From contig MCFG01000007.1 of assembly GCA_002104895.1 (NCBI GenBank), positions 64,001 through 75,000 of the forward strand: 11,000 bases of DNA, written 5' to 3'. Source of the DNA: Anaeromyces robustus. Its lineage: Eukaryota; Neocallimastigomycota; Neocallimastigomycetes; Neocallimastigales; Neocallimastigaceae. Of this stretch, positions 1-8,715 are shown piece after piece. Under the pieces are notes generated by a model. The model had not been told where the DNA came from, made no database searches, and worked only from the letters and a program-made list of their open reading frames with translations. Positions within the stretch are counted from its first letter, which is position 1, and every line of letters begins with the position of its first letter. A program made the translations under genes and the position numbers.

Positions 1-1440
1 TAGAAGTCTTAGGGTTATTTTATTTTATTATTTCAATACTTTTAAAGGTAATATATAATATATAATATATAATATATGATATATAATATATAATATATAT
101 AGTTTATATTTATATATTTATATAATTAATTTATAATGTAATTATTTTTATTAATAATGTATTATAGTATCATCTATAAAAAAAAAGAATACAAATCGAG
201 AACCTGTTGGAGTAGTAGAACCAAATAGTTATTTACCTAAAATTTATAGAAGAGTCAATAAAATTATTGCAGCCTTTATTATTGGACCTGTTGTAAGTTA
301 TTAATAATGATTAGTAGTTATTTTTTAAAAAAAGAAATTTATTATTTATTTAGTTATTAATATCCATTATAATTTATTTACATATAAATAAATCAAATTA
401 ATAAAAATAATTTGATATTGTATACATTTATTTATTTATACAGGCAATTTCATTTTTTGTTACAATAATAATATATTTATTATCAGAAAATGCAAGAAAA
501 GGATGTCCGTAAGTATTATTATATATATATTAATAAATACTCAATAATATTTATATTAACGTGTATTAAAAAAGTGTAGAAGAATATATCTTCAAAAAGA
601 AAATAAATGTTAAAATATATACTCTATTACATATTGTAGTCACTATTTTTTTTTTTTTAATCTTTTTTTTTTTTATTTTATTGTTTTTATATGTTTTATT
701 TATATATTTATTTATTATTTTTTATATTATACATTAGAATTTTTGAAAGTAATGATGCTCTGATAGAGTTGAAAAATAATCATGGTAAAGAATTATTTTC
801 TGTTGTAGTGGTATTTGGTGTAATTATAACAATTTTAAATGCCATATGTTCTGTACTACTTTTATATGTTAAGGACGCAAATAAATATGGTGTTAAGGTA
901 AATCTATAGTATTTTATTTATATATTTATATTAACAAATTTATTTAATAAACTATATAATATAAAATATGAACATATATAATATAATAATATATAATTTT
1001 TTTTTATATAATTTTTTTTTATATAATTTTTTTTTCATTATTTTTTATTTAAATTATTATTATTATTTTTTAAATATTTATTTATTAATTTTTTTTATGA
1101 TTATTATTATTATTTTATAAAGTTTGAATGTCTTAGTGTATGTATTTTAGTATTAGTAATTAGTATTATAAATATTTTACTTCAAGCAAATGCCAGTGAT
1201 AATGCATCCATAAGTCAAAATACCGATGAAAAATTTAATAATAATAAAGGTCCTCGTAGAGTTTTATTAGATATTTTTGAAAAAACAAAAGGTGGAAAAA
1301 TGTTATTTAATTTTGTTTCAATATATATGATATTTGTTTCTATAACTTTACCAGTTATTCATTATTATCGAGCAAAATCTATTAAAAATAATTATATAGA
1401 AGATGTAAGAATTATATTCTTTATTTATATATTTATATAC

Positions 1441-1473
<33 letters not shown>

Positions 1474-2282
1474 CTTTTCTTTTCTATTATAATTGATATT
1501 ATTATTTTTATAAAATAATTATATTATTAAATATAAAATATAAAATAAATATTAAAATTAAAATTATTAATTTAAATTTAAAAACTATATTTAAATACAA
1601 AAAAAATTATATGTATATAGCCTATAACTTCAATTCAATGCTTCTATAAAGTTTTGAAAACACCTTCATTAGTTAATGAATTAAGAGATATTGCAATAAA
1701 AGAATTTTCTGTTGAAAATGTTTTATTTTGGGAAAATTATCAACTTTTACAAAAAATGGTTTATCGTTATCAAGTTCAAAGTAAAAAAGCAAAAGAATTA
1801 GGAGATGATAAAATAGTTAGTCAATATAATTTTGATGAATATTATCAACAACAAGTACAATCTTTTTCCACATCATCTATGGATGAATATTCCTATGACC
1901 CAACAATGCCTGTTCCAAAAGAAATATTACCATATTATACATCATTTTATCATATGTAATTATTTATTTATTTCTTTATTTATTATTAATTTATAATTTA
2001 GTTAATTTATAATAATGTTTAAAATATTAAAAAAAAAAAAAAAAAAAAGAAAAATAATATTAATATTAATTTTTATTTATTTGTTTTTATATAATTATAT
2101 AATTATATTTATCATATATATTATTATGTTAAATATAATAAAAATAATAACGATGATTATAATACCACAATTAATTATATATATATATATTATAAATCCA
2201 AACAAAACAAAACAAAACAAAAAAAAAAAAAATAATCATTTCAATATTTATAAATATAAAACAATATAATTGATAATAATAT

Positions 2283-2320
<38 letters not shown>

Positions 2321-2323
2321 ATG

Positions 2324-2354
<31 letters not shown>

Positions 2355-2554
2355 GGTTTATTGATTTTAATGGTATAGCAGTAGTTAATATTTTAGGTGA
2401 TACCGTTAAACGTATATTTAATGATATATGTTCATATCCAACCGTGGGTATGTATGATACTGCTAGAAATGAAGTAGTTGAAATGATGTATTCATCTATT
2501 TATCCAATACTTTTAGAAAAACATAAAGAAGATATTATCAATACGCTAGGTTAA
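1..2554 (+). CDS. 7TM-RGS receptor-like protein, 3' part (gene 1, seven exons)
   Basis: Coding exons are 1-47, 168-292, 444-508, 738-897, 1123-1404, 1621-1955 and 2356-2554 (stop TAA 2552-2554). Joined, they stay in frame and give 403 residues; numbering here starts at the first complete codon. Seen: the tail of a probable TM3 (1-12), the motif EPNSYLPKIYRR (33-44), TM4 (about 47-69), TM5 (about 98-122) ending in VKDANKYGVK, TM6 (about 134-152), TM7 (about 194-212), then an RGS domain (about 231-395). No hydrophobic segment follows, so the RGS domain should be cytosolic. In this family (fungal GprK, plant AtRGS1) the RGS domain speeds GTP hydrolysis by a G-alpha subunit; that role is inferred here. 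About 110 N-terminal residues are missing, judged from the downstream paralogue, so the full protein would be about 513 residues. Introns are 120, 151, 229, 225, 216 and 400 bp, all GT...AG. The in-frame stop after ATG at 1954-1956 is avoided by splicing at 1955/1956, which restores the RGS core. Substrate and ligand unknown. Confidence 0.85.
48..167 (+). repeat. Imperfect (ATATATA)n tract in first visible intron
   Basis: The intron 48-167 begins with repeated TAATATA units at about 50-100, then AT-only sequence up to the acceptor TATAG. The intron is phase 1 and matches intron 9986-10175 of the second gene in position. The repeat is simple-sequence DNA with no other content that I can see. 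Confidence 0.7.
293..443 (+). other. Intron present in gene 1 only (phase 0, 151 bp)
   Basis: Donor GTAAGT at 293 and acceptor ACAG ending at 443 interrupt TM4 between Val57 and Ala58 of the partial protein. Reading through meets TAA within a few codons, so the segment must be spliced out or the gene is broken. In the downstream paralogue the same stretch of TM4 is uninterrupted in exon 10176-10392. Confidence 0.8.
1621..2554 (+). other. RGS domain of gene 1 (exons 1621-1955 and 2356-2554)
   Basis: The last two exons encode the RGS fold that ends gene 1. The first exon carries FYKVLKTPSLVNELRDIA followed by the family hallmark EFSVENVLFWENY. The second carries FIDFNGIAVVNILGDTVKRI. The two asparagines that contact G-alpha in mammalian RGS4 (Asn88 and Asn128) have counterparts at 259 and 349 of the partial protein. 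Their spacing here is 90 residues against 40 in RGS4, so there is an insertion of about 50 residues, rich in Gln, Ser, Tyr and Asp, roughly at 270-320. The Asp-Ser-x-x-Arg group near the RGS4 C-terminus aligns by eye with Ser-Ile-x-x-Ile (SSIYPIL), so part of the usual G-alpha contact surface looks replaced. The splice joins AT to G to make Met338. Confidence 0.85.
1956..2355 (+). other. Long last intron of gene 1 with A35 and (AAT)n tracts
   Basis: This 400 bp phase 2 intron splits the RGS domain. It starts with GTAATT and ends in AAAAAG. It holds an A-rich run at about 2029-2049, a stretch of AACAA units near 2202-2222, an uninterrupted run of 35 A at 2284-2318, and then (AAT)n at 2319-2351 directly before the acceptor. 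Open frames across 2015-2355 are only poly-Lys and poly-Ile and are not genes. Confidence 0.75.
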
Positions 2555-2678
2555 AAACAAAAAAAAAAAAGAGGAAAAAAAGAGGAAACATTTATGTATA
2601 AATATATATATATTTTTTTATTTTTATTTTTAACTCGCACATATACGTTTCTTAATTAATCAATAAATAAATAAATAA

Positions 2679-2714
<36 letters not shown>

Positions 2715-2823
2715 TAAATAATTAAACCATCATAACCAACAAAACAAACAAACATGCAAATAAATAAAAATTAATAAAAATAAAAATAAAAATAAAAAAA
2801 AAAAAAAAAAAACAATATCAAAG
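2555..2823. other. 3' flank of gene 1, A-rich, no gene seen
   Basis: After the stop come A-rich sequence with two GAGGAAA units (2571-2588), an AT stretch, then an AATAAA-containing run at 2661-2680 and a run of 30 A at 2681-2710. The AATAAA at 2662 could serve as a polyadenylation signal, but the hexamer is so common in this DNA that it carries little weight. A short CTCGCACATATACG at 2634-2647 stands out in composition. Its function is unknown. Confidence 0.4.
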
Positions 2824-2892
2824 AACAAAAACATATCCAACCAACAAAAACATATCCAACCAACAAAAACAAATCCAACCAACCATCCAACC
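2824..2892. repeat. 19 bp minisatellite, C-rich on plus strand, three copies plus remnant
   Basis: Units AACAAAAACATATCCAACC lie at 2824-2842, 2843-2861 and 2862-2880 (the last with AAATCC for TATCC), followed by a shortened AACCATCCAACC at 2881-2892. It is one of the few places in the spacer with clustered C. On the minus strand the end reads as five GG pairs spaced by 2 bases (2875-2892). Confidence 0.9.
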
Positions 2893-3038
2893 AATAAAAA
2901 AAAATATAGAAATTTAGAATATATGCAAATTAAAAGTATATTATTTAATTAATTCATTATAAATTTAATATATTATATATACATTTATATTTTTTTTTTT
3001 AAATATATTCATTACATTTTAAAATTCAAAATCAAAAT

Positions 3039-3071
<33 letters not shown>

Positions 3072-3703
3072 GTATTCAATTAGTAAATAATTTAAATTTT
3101 TTTATTATTATTTTTGAATTTTTTTTTTTTTTTTATTTCTAGAAAAAAAAAAAATAAAATAAAATAAAATTATTATTCATTTTTTCAGTATAATTAATAT
3201 TAATTAGTATATATCATTTTTATTTTTCATTTTTTTTTTTTTTTTAAGTTTTTTTTTTTTTTTTTTTTTTATTTTTATTTTATTTTATTATTTTATTATA
3301 TGTAGTTATTATAATTTACTACTAGTTACTCTATAAATAATACATTCATTCTTTTTAATCAAATAATAAAAAAAAAAATAATAAAATAAAAAATAAAAAA
3401 AATAAAAATAAAAAATAAAAAAAAATAAAAAATAAAAAAATAAAAAATAAAAAAATAAAAAAATAAAAAAATAAAAAAAAAAATTTCTATTTTTTTAACT
3501 ATTGATATATAACACAATTTATTTATTTAAGGAACTTTGAGTATACTTTATTTATAATTTCTTTTTATTTACCTATTCTAATTCATTAATTAAGGATCCA
3601 TTGTAAAAAAAATATCTTTATTACATCTCAACTAATCTTACTTTAGATATTCAATCTCAACTAATCTAATCTTACTATAAATATTTCCTATATAGATGAA
3701 GGG
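2893..3703. other. Homopolymer-rich gene-free stretch
   Basis: I see no gene here. Contents: A30 at 3040-3069; T-rich sequence with T runs around 3117-3134, 3230-3245 and 3249-3270; an (A5-8 T)n tract at 3368-3482; and a mixed stretch 3483-3703 that includes two related copies of ATCTCAACTAATCT (about 3626 and 3654). These precede the minisatellite at 3704. Purine-rich and pyrimidine-rich blocks alternate along the plus strand. Confidence 0.6.
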
Positions 3704-4060
3704 CTAATAAATAGAACTAAAAACTAAAAACTATTTTCTCTAACTTTTATACTAATAAATAGAACTAAAAACTAAAAACTATTTTCTCTAACTTTTATAC
3801 TAATAAATAGAAATAAAAACTATTTTCTCTAACTTTTATACTAATAATATTATAACTAAAAACTATTTTCTCTAACTTTTATACTAATAAATAGAAATAA
3901 AAACTATTTTCTCTAACTTTTATACTAATAATATTATAACTAAAAACTATTTTCTCTAACTTTTATACTAATAATATTATAACTAAAAACTATTTTCTCT
4001 AACTTCTAACTTTTATACTAATAAATAGAACTAAAAACTATTTTCTCTCTAACTTTTATA
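3704..4060. repeat. Eight-copy 41-50 bp minisatellite
   Basis: Units start at 3704, 3752, 3800, 3841, 3884, 3925, 3968 and 4018, with lengths of 48, 48, 41, 43, 41, 43, 50 and 43 bp. Each has the core AAAAACTATTTTCTCTAAC followed by TTTTATACTAAT. Two header types occur: CTAATAAATAGAA (units 1, 2, 3, 5, 8) and CTAATAATATTATAA (units 4, 6, 7). Units 1 and 2 carry an extra CTAAAAA, and unit 7 a duplicated TTCTAAC. Units 3-4 and 5-6 form the same type pair (41+43), which suggests the array grew by duplication of a dimer. There is no coding potential and no clear hairpin. Confidence 0.95.
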
Positions 4061-4450
4061 CTAATTTTACTCTACAAATAAAATTTAATAATTCGTTGTT
4101 TTATATAAAATATTTAATATAATGATAGAACAATAAATATAATATATTAGTAAGAATAATAATATAATAAATAATAGTTAATAATTAATAATAATGAATA
4201 AATAAATTTACATTTAATATAAAATAAATATAAAATCTGTTTTTTTATATTCATTTTATATCACCAATATTTATTATTATTATTATTATTTTCAAAAAGT
4301 TTTTAATTATTTTTTTTTTTAATTTTTTAATTTTTTAATTAATATTTAATATTTATTCATTTTTATTTCATTTCATTTTATTTTATTTTATTTTTTTGCC
4401 TTAATATTTATGGTAAAATGGCATTATTTATTTACTTTAATTATTAATTA
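4061..4450. other. AT-only spacer, no gene seen
   Basis: AT-rich DNA with short repeats: TAATAATA around 4138-4195, a (TTA)n run at 4270-4290, and TTTTA units at 4373-4396. A small island with GCC and GGC (4398-4423) is too short to interpret. Confidence 0.5.
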
Positions 4451-4510
4451 TTTATTATTATTTATTATTATTTATTATTATTTATTATTATTTATTATTA
4501 TTTATTATTT
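4451..4510. repeat. (TTTATTATTA)n, period 10, about six copies
   Basis: Six consecutive near-perfect copies of TTTATTATTA lie here; the last ends TTTATTATTT. It is a simple satellite of the same sequence class as the rest of the spacer. Confidence 0.9.
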
Positions 4511-5360
4511 TATTTAACTTTAATAATATTTATAGTATTTTTTTTTTTTTTAAAAAAAAAAATAATAATAAGAATGTTATTTTGTATAATAATAATATTA
4601 TTATTATTTGCCGTTATTAAATAACTTTTTATTATTATTTTTGTATTTTGAATTTTATTCAACTATTATTAAAATGAATTTGTGTTTTTTTTTTTTTTTT
4701 TTTTTTTTTTTTTGGTTTATTAATTTAATTAAAAAAACTTCATTAAATTTCTTGTTTCACTTTTTTTTCGTTTTTTTTTTTTTTTTTATCTTTTCATTTT
4801 TTTCATTTTATTTTAAATGTTTATTTCCATATACGGTAATTCCATAAATTTCAATCATGTTGGCATATGGCATGATAAAAAATGAAAAATAAAAGTTAAA
4901 ACATTTAATTGCACATGCTAGAAAAAAATGATAAAAAAAATATCTTTTTTTTTTTCTTTTTTTATCTTTTTTTCTTTTTTTCTTTTTTCTATTATTTCAT
5001 TATTTCTTTAAACCACTAAATTTTTTATTTTATTGTACAATATATTATAATATATTATATCATATTATATATTATTATATAATCTATAATTATCTATAAT
5101 CTATAATATAAAAAAAATTTCATTTTTTTTTAATTATTTTTTTAATTATTTTTATTAATAATTTTTTTTTTGTCAACAAATTTAAATTTTCTATTGATCA
5201 AAATTATGAAACTCCTATCATATCCTATAATTAAATCATAATATATAAGAATTAATATAAAATAATATAAAATAACTTGTATTTGTTATTGTTATAATCC
5301 TTCAATTCCATATTTATAATTATTTTTTTATTGTTCAATTGTTCAATTTATTATCTATTT
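4511..5360. other. T-rich gene-free stretch with T29 and one inverted repeat
   Basis: The stretch is T-rich, including a run of 29 T at 4685-4713. The plus-strand open frame at 4608-4847 is mostly poly-Phe and is not believed. At 4854-4876, ATCATG and CATGAT form perfect 6 bp arms around an 11 bp centre that contains TGGCATATGG. This small patch is unusually GC-containing and could be a protein-binding site, but nothing nearby supports a role. I see no gene in 4880-5360. Confidence 0.5.
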
Positions 5361-5361
5361 T

Positions 5362-5438
5362 AATAATAATATAATAATATAATAATATAATAATATAATA
5401 ATATAATAAAAAATCATAAATCATAAATCATAAATCAT
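5362..5438. repeat. Adjacent period-8 and period-7 simple repeats
   Basis: ATAATAAT repeats with period 8 at about 5362-5409 run directly into four copies of the 7 bp unit AAATCAT at 5411-5438. Such juxtaposition fits replication slippage. Confidence 0.85.
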
Positions 5439-5636
5439 GGAATTTAAATAATTATTTGTTATTGTTATTGTTATTATTACTTTTCTTATGAAACAGCCCA
5501 TTATATTATATTAATTTATTTCTCTCTTTTTTCTTTTTCTTTTTTGTAAAATTTTGAATATTGATTTTATTCTTTCCAAAAAAAAATAATAATAATATAT
5601 ATATAATCTCCCATTTATTCATTTTTTAACCTTACA
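5439..5636. other. AT-rich spacer, no gene seen
   Basis: It contains TTATTG repeats (5456-5476), a small patch GAAACAGCCCA (5490-5500) and a pyrimidine-rich run at 5520-5545. No supportable feature. Confidence 0.5.
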
Positions 5637-5860
5637 ACTCATAAATAAATAAATAAATAAATCAATAAATCAATAAATAATAATAACAATAACATAGTTA
5701 ATAAATAAATAAATAAATAAATCAATAAATAAATAAATCAATAAATAATAATAATAATAATAATAACATAGTTAATAAATAAATAAATAAATAAATAAAT
5801 AAATCAATAAATAAATAAATCAATAAATAATAATAATAATAATAATAATAACATAGTTAA

Positions 5861-5903
<43 letters not shown>

Positions 5904-5960
5904 ATCAATAAATCAATAAATAATAATAATAATAATAATAACATAGTTAATAAATAAGTA
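5637..5960. repeat. Higher-order AATA/AAT array with AACATAGTTA anchors
   Basis: Four blocks each run (AAAT)n, AATC-interrupted (AAAT)n, (AAT)n, and then the fixed 10-mer AACATAGTTA. The anchors lie at 5691, 5765, 5850 and 5940, spaced 74, 85 and 90 bp apart. The blocks lengthen left to right by adding AAAT and AAT units. The minus-strand open frame 5804-5992 here translates to Leu/Ile/Tyr repeats and is a product of the microsatellite, not a gene. Confidence 0.95.
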
Positions 5961-6937
5961 AATATAAAAAATAAAATAAATGATTTCTCCAAAATATATT
6001 AAAATAAACTATTTTAATATATATATTTAAGTTATCTATATTATATATTATAGATATAATATATTGTATTTATAATCTATTTTTTTTATTCTTTTTTAAT
6101 TATTTTTTATTATAATTTTTTATTTATTATAATAATTTTTTTTATTTATTATAATAATTTTATTAATTTTTTTATTAAAATTATCTTTTTAATTATTTTA
6201 AACTGAAAAAATGTTTAGTGTGTGTAACCTGGATTTTTAATTTAATATTTAATAAAAATCGAATTTTCGTAAATCCTAATTAATACTTTTTTTGTTTTAT
6301 TTGTCATTAAACTTGAAACTTTTAAAAAAAAAAATAAATTTTAAAAATTATTGAACTTCCTATTCAATTAATAAATCAATGGATTAATTTATTTAATATA
6401 TAATTTATTATAGGTTAATCAACATATAATAATATATTATATAATTTATTAGCCATTAATAATCATAAAAAAGAAATCATAAATTCATTTTTATACTTTT
6501 TTTTTTTTATCAAATTATCAAATTATATAAAAAATAAAAAAAATAAACTTTAATTAATTAAAAGAAAATATTAAACCATGATTATTTTATCTTTTACTTT
6601 TTTTTTTTTTTTTCATTATTATTATTATTAAAAATATAAAAAAAATATTAACAAATAAACTAAGATAATATAGTAATATCAATATCTATATTATTATTAA
6701 AATGTTAAATATATAAATTTATTTTTATTATAACATTTAAATAAAATAAAATAAAATAAATATTTTCAAAACAAAACAATTATAGAAAAAAAATGTTATG
6801 TTATATTTATTTATTTATTTTAGATTATTATAAACAATATAATGAAAATATATGTAATAATATATTAAAACCTGTGACTTCGGAATTGTTTTTGTTATTT
6901 AATTTTTTTTTTGTGTTCTATTATATAATAAAGAAAA
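5961..6937. other. Gene-free AT-rich stretch with small mixed-composition islands
   Basis: I see no gene. Contents: T-rich TTTATTATAATAATT repeats at about 6105-6165; an island AGTGTGTGTAACCTGGA at 6217-6233; CGAATTTTCG at 6260-6269; (AATAA)n-type tracts near 6740-6760; and an island CCTGTGACTTCGGAATTG at 6871-6888. None carries an open frame or an RNA-gene signature. Confidence 0.5.
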
Positions 6938-7042
6938 TATTAATAAATAAATAAATAAATAATAAAAATCAAACAAATAAATAAATAATAGTAATAATAA
7001 TATAGTAAATAAATAAATAAATAAGTGAATAAATTTATTATA

Positions 7043-7084
<42 letters not shown>

Positions 7085-7100
7085 AATAAATAAATTAATG
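6938..7100. repeat. Second AAAT/AAT microsatellite array
   Basis: (AAAT)n at 6941-6963, AATAGTAATAATAATATAG at 6985-7005, (AAAT)n with GTG interruptions, an (AAT)n run at 7043-7076, then (AAAT)n again. The build resembles the array at 5637-5960, but without its AACATAGTTA anchor. The overlapping minus-strand open frame 6940-7125 is low-complexity and rejected. Confidence 0.85.
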
Positions 7101-7452
7101 TGTGATATTTATTTCTATCCATCATTCATCCATTTTATTAATTAGTAAATTTTTTTATTATTATTTTATTATTATTTTATTGGTTTATGAGTTTTATTAA
7201 CGTATATATATTTAATAATAAATATTTTTATTTCCTTTTTTTTATATTCTATATTTATTACTTTTTATTACAATTTATTATATATAATAATGATACTAAA
7301 AAAAAAAAAAACAAAACAAAATAAATGAATAAATGAATTAATGAATAAATAAATAAATGAAAAACATTTTATTAATTAATAATGTTAAAAGTTTTTAAAA
7401 GGGTAAGTGTAACCCCCAAACAAACATGTATAGAAATAATGTAAACCTTTTT
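7101..7452. other. AT-rich spacer with one GC-containing island
   Basis: No gene seen. (ATGAATAA)-type units at 7324-7357 are followed by an island AGGGTAAGTGTAACCCCC at 7400-7417, the most GC-rich spot in the spacer. Its GTGTAACC 8-mer (7407-7414) also occurs at 6222-6229. It may be a protein-binding site; this is speculative. Confidence 0.4.
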
Positions 7453-7560
7453 CTTTTTTATTTATTTATTAATTTATTTATTTATTTATAGTTATTTATT
7501 TATTTATTTAATATTTATTTATTTATTTATTTAATATTTTAACATTTTAACATTATCTTA
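7453..7560. repeat. (TTTA)n tetranucleotide tract
   Basis: TTTA units run across about 7458-7540 with single-base breaks at ATAG and TTTAATA, ending in a doubled TTTTAACA. It is the strand complement of the AAAT type seen at 5637 and 6938. Confidence 0.85.
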
Positions 7561-8578
7561 TACATTTATTTTCATTAATTAAAAAATAATTATTTAATTT
7601 AATGATATGGAATTAATAATAATTAATAATTATGTGATTTTATTGTGATTTCTAAGATTTAAAACTTTTTTATACTAAATTTTTAAAACTTTTTTTTTTT
7701 TTTTATTACAAAATTCTTTTTTTATAATAATATTTTATTTGTTTTATATATTATTATTCATTTAATCATATATAAACAATAAATTATTAATATATTATGA
7801 CTATGAAAAAAAAAAAAACATATTGTAAAATATTAAAATTTTAATATTTATTAAGGTTTTGAAGATAATTAATTATTTAAATTAAAATATTTTGTTTTAA
7901 ATTTAAAAGTATTTTTTTTTTATTAAAAAAAAATTCATATAAAAATAAACATTTTTTTTTTAAAATATTTTAAAGTTTTTTTTTCTTTTTTTACTTTTTT
8001 TTTTTTTTTTTTTACTTTCAATTTTTATCTTTAAAAGCTCAAAAGAAAAAGATATAAAAACATGCAATAAAAAAAAATATAAAAAAAGATAAAATAAAAA
8101 AAAGGTCAAAAAAGAAAGAAAATAAAAACAATATAAATTATATTTAACAGTTATTATAGAATATAATTTATATTTTGTTTTTATAGAAATTTAATAATTA
8201 AGAGAAACATATATGATATTTGATATAATAATATATAAAAAAAAATATTTATATTATTTCATATTATAACACCTAATAAATAATGATAATATAAATATTT
8301 ATATAATCAGTAATAAAAAGTAATAAAATATTAAAAGTATAAAAAAGTAAATTAGAATAAAAAATAAAAATAAAATAATATAAAATAAAATACTAAGATA
8401 AAATAAAATAAAATAAAAGGTAGATTATTAATGGTAAAAAAAAAATATAATAATTATAGTAATAATATGATATATTAATAAAAAAATTATTATAATAAAA
8501 AAGTGAAAAAAAAAATAAATAAAATAAAAATAAAAATAAAATAAAAAAAATAAAATAAATAGAATATAATATAATAAA
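7561..8578. other. Gene-free AT-rich stretch
   Basis: I see no open frame beyond low-complexity sequence and no RNA-gene signature. The left half is T-rich with T runs (about 7690-7704, 7988-8012). The right half from about 8040 is A-rich with (TAAAA)n tracts at 8345-8418 and 8516-8560. The switch from T-rich to A-rich lies near 8030-8045. Confidence 0.5.
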
Positions 8579-8715
8579 ATAAAGAAAAAAAATTATAATA
8601 ATATTATATATATTAAAGAAAAAAAATATAATAATATTATATGTATTAAAGAAAAAAAAAATATAATATTATTATATATATTAAAGAAAAAAATTATAAT
8701 AATATTATTATATAT
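8579..8715. repeat. Four-copy 33-35 bp repeat with palindromic ATAATATTAT
   Basis: AAAGAAA occurs at 8581, 8615, 8648 and 8683, a spacing of 34, 33 and 35 bp. Each copy has a purine run AAAGAAAAAAA, then ATAATATTAT (a perfect palindrome, or a slight variant in copies 3 and 4), then ATATATTA. A-run length differs among copies. Confidence 0.9.

Noticed and set aside
1954-1959. Stop codon right after ATG ending gene 1 inside the RGS domain (truncated gene)
   Set aside because: A GTAATT donor at 1956 and an AAAAAG acceptor at 2355 join in phase and restore the conserved C-terminal half of the RGS domain, so a spliced intact gene is the better reading.
2015-2355. Open frames of Lys/Ile-rich peptide (2015-2269 and the start of 2270-2554)
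   Set aside because: They lie in the last intron of gene 1 and consist of homopolymer and (AAT)n translation. Only 2356-2554 of the second frame is real coding sequence.
2634-2650. GCACATATACG resembling the 5' part of U6 snRNA
   Set aside because: The match is about ten bases. The following U6 core is absent and the sequence passes into AAAT repeats and poly-A.
3704-4060. CRISPR-like array
   Set aside because: The units are directly adjacent with no unique spacers, and the DNA is eukaryotic with spliced genes.
4608-4847. 79-residue plus-strand open frame
   Set aside because: It is mostly poly-Phe from T runs, with no motif, no homologue recognised and no coding-like composition.
5804-5992. 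Minus-strand Leu/Ile/Tyr open frame
   Set aside because: It is the translation of the AAAT/AAT microsatellite; period-3 and period-4 repeats simply lack stops in this frame.
6260-6269. CGAATTTTCG as a heat-shock element
   Set aside because: It has only two inverted GAA units where functional elements need about three, and no gene lies within 2.7 kb downstream.
6940-7125. Minus-strand low-complexity open frame
   Set aside because: Same cause: it is a translation of the microsatellite array at 6938-7100.
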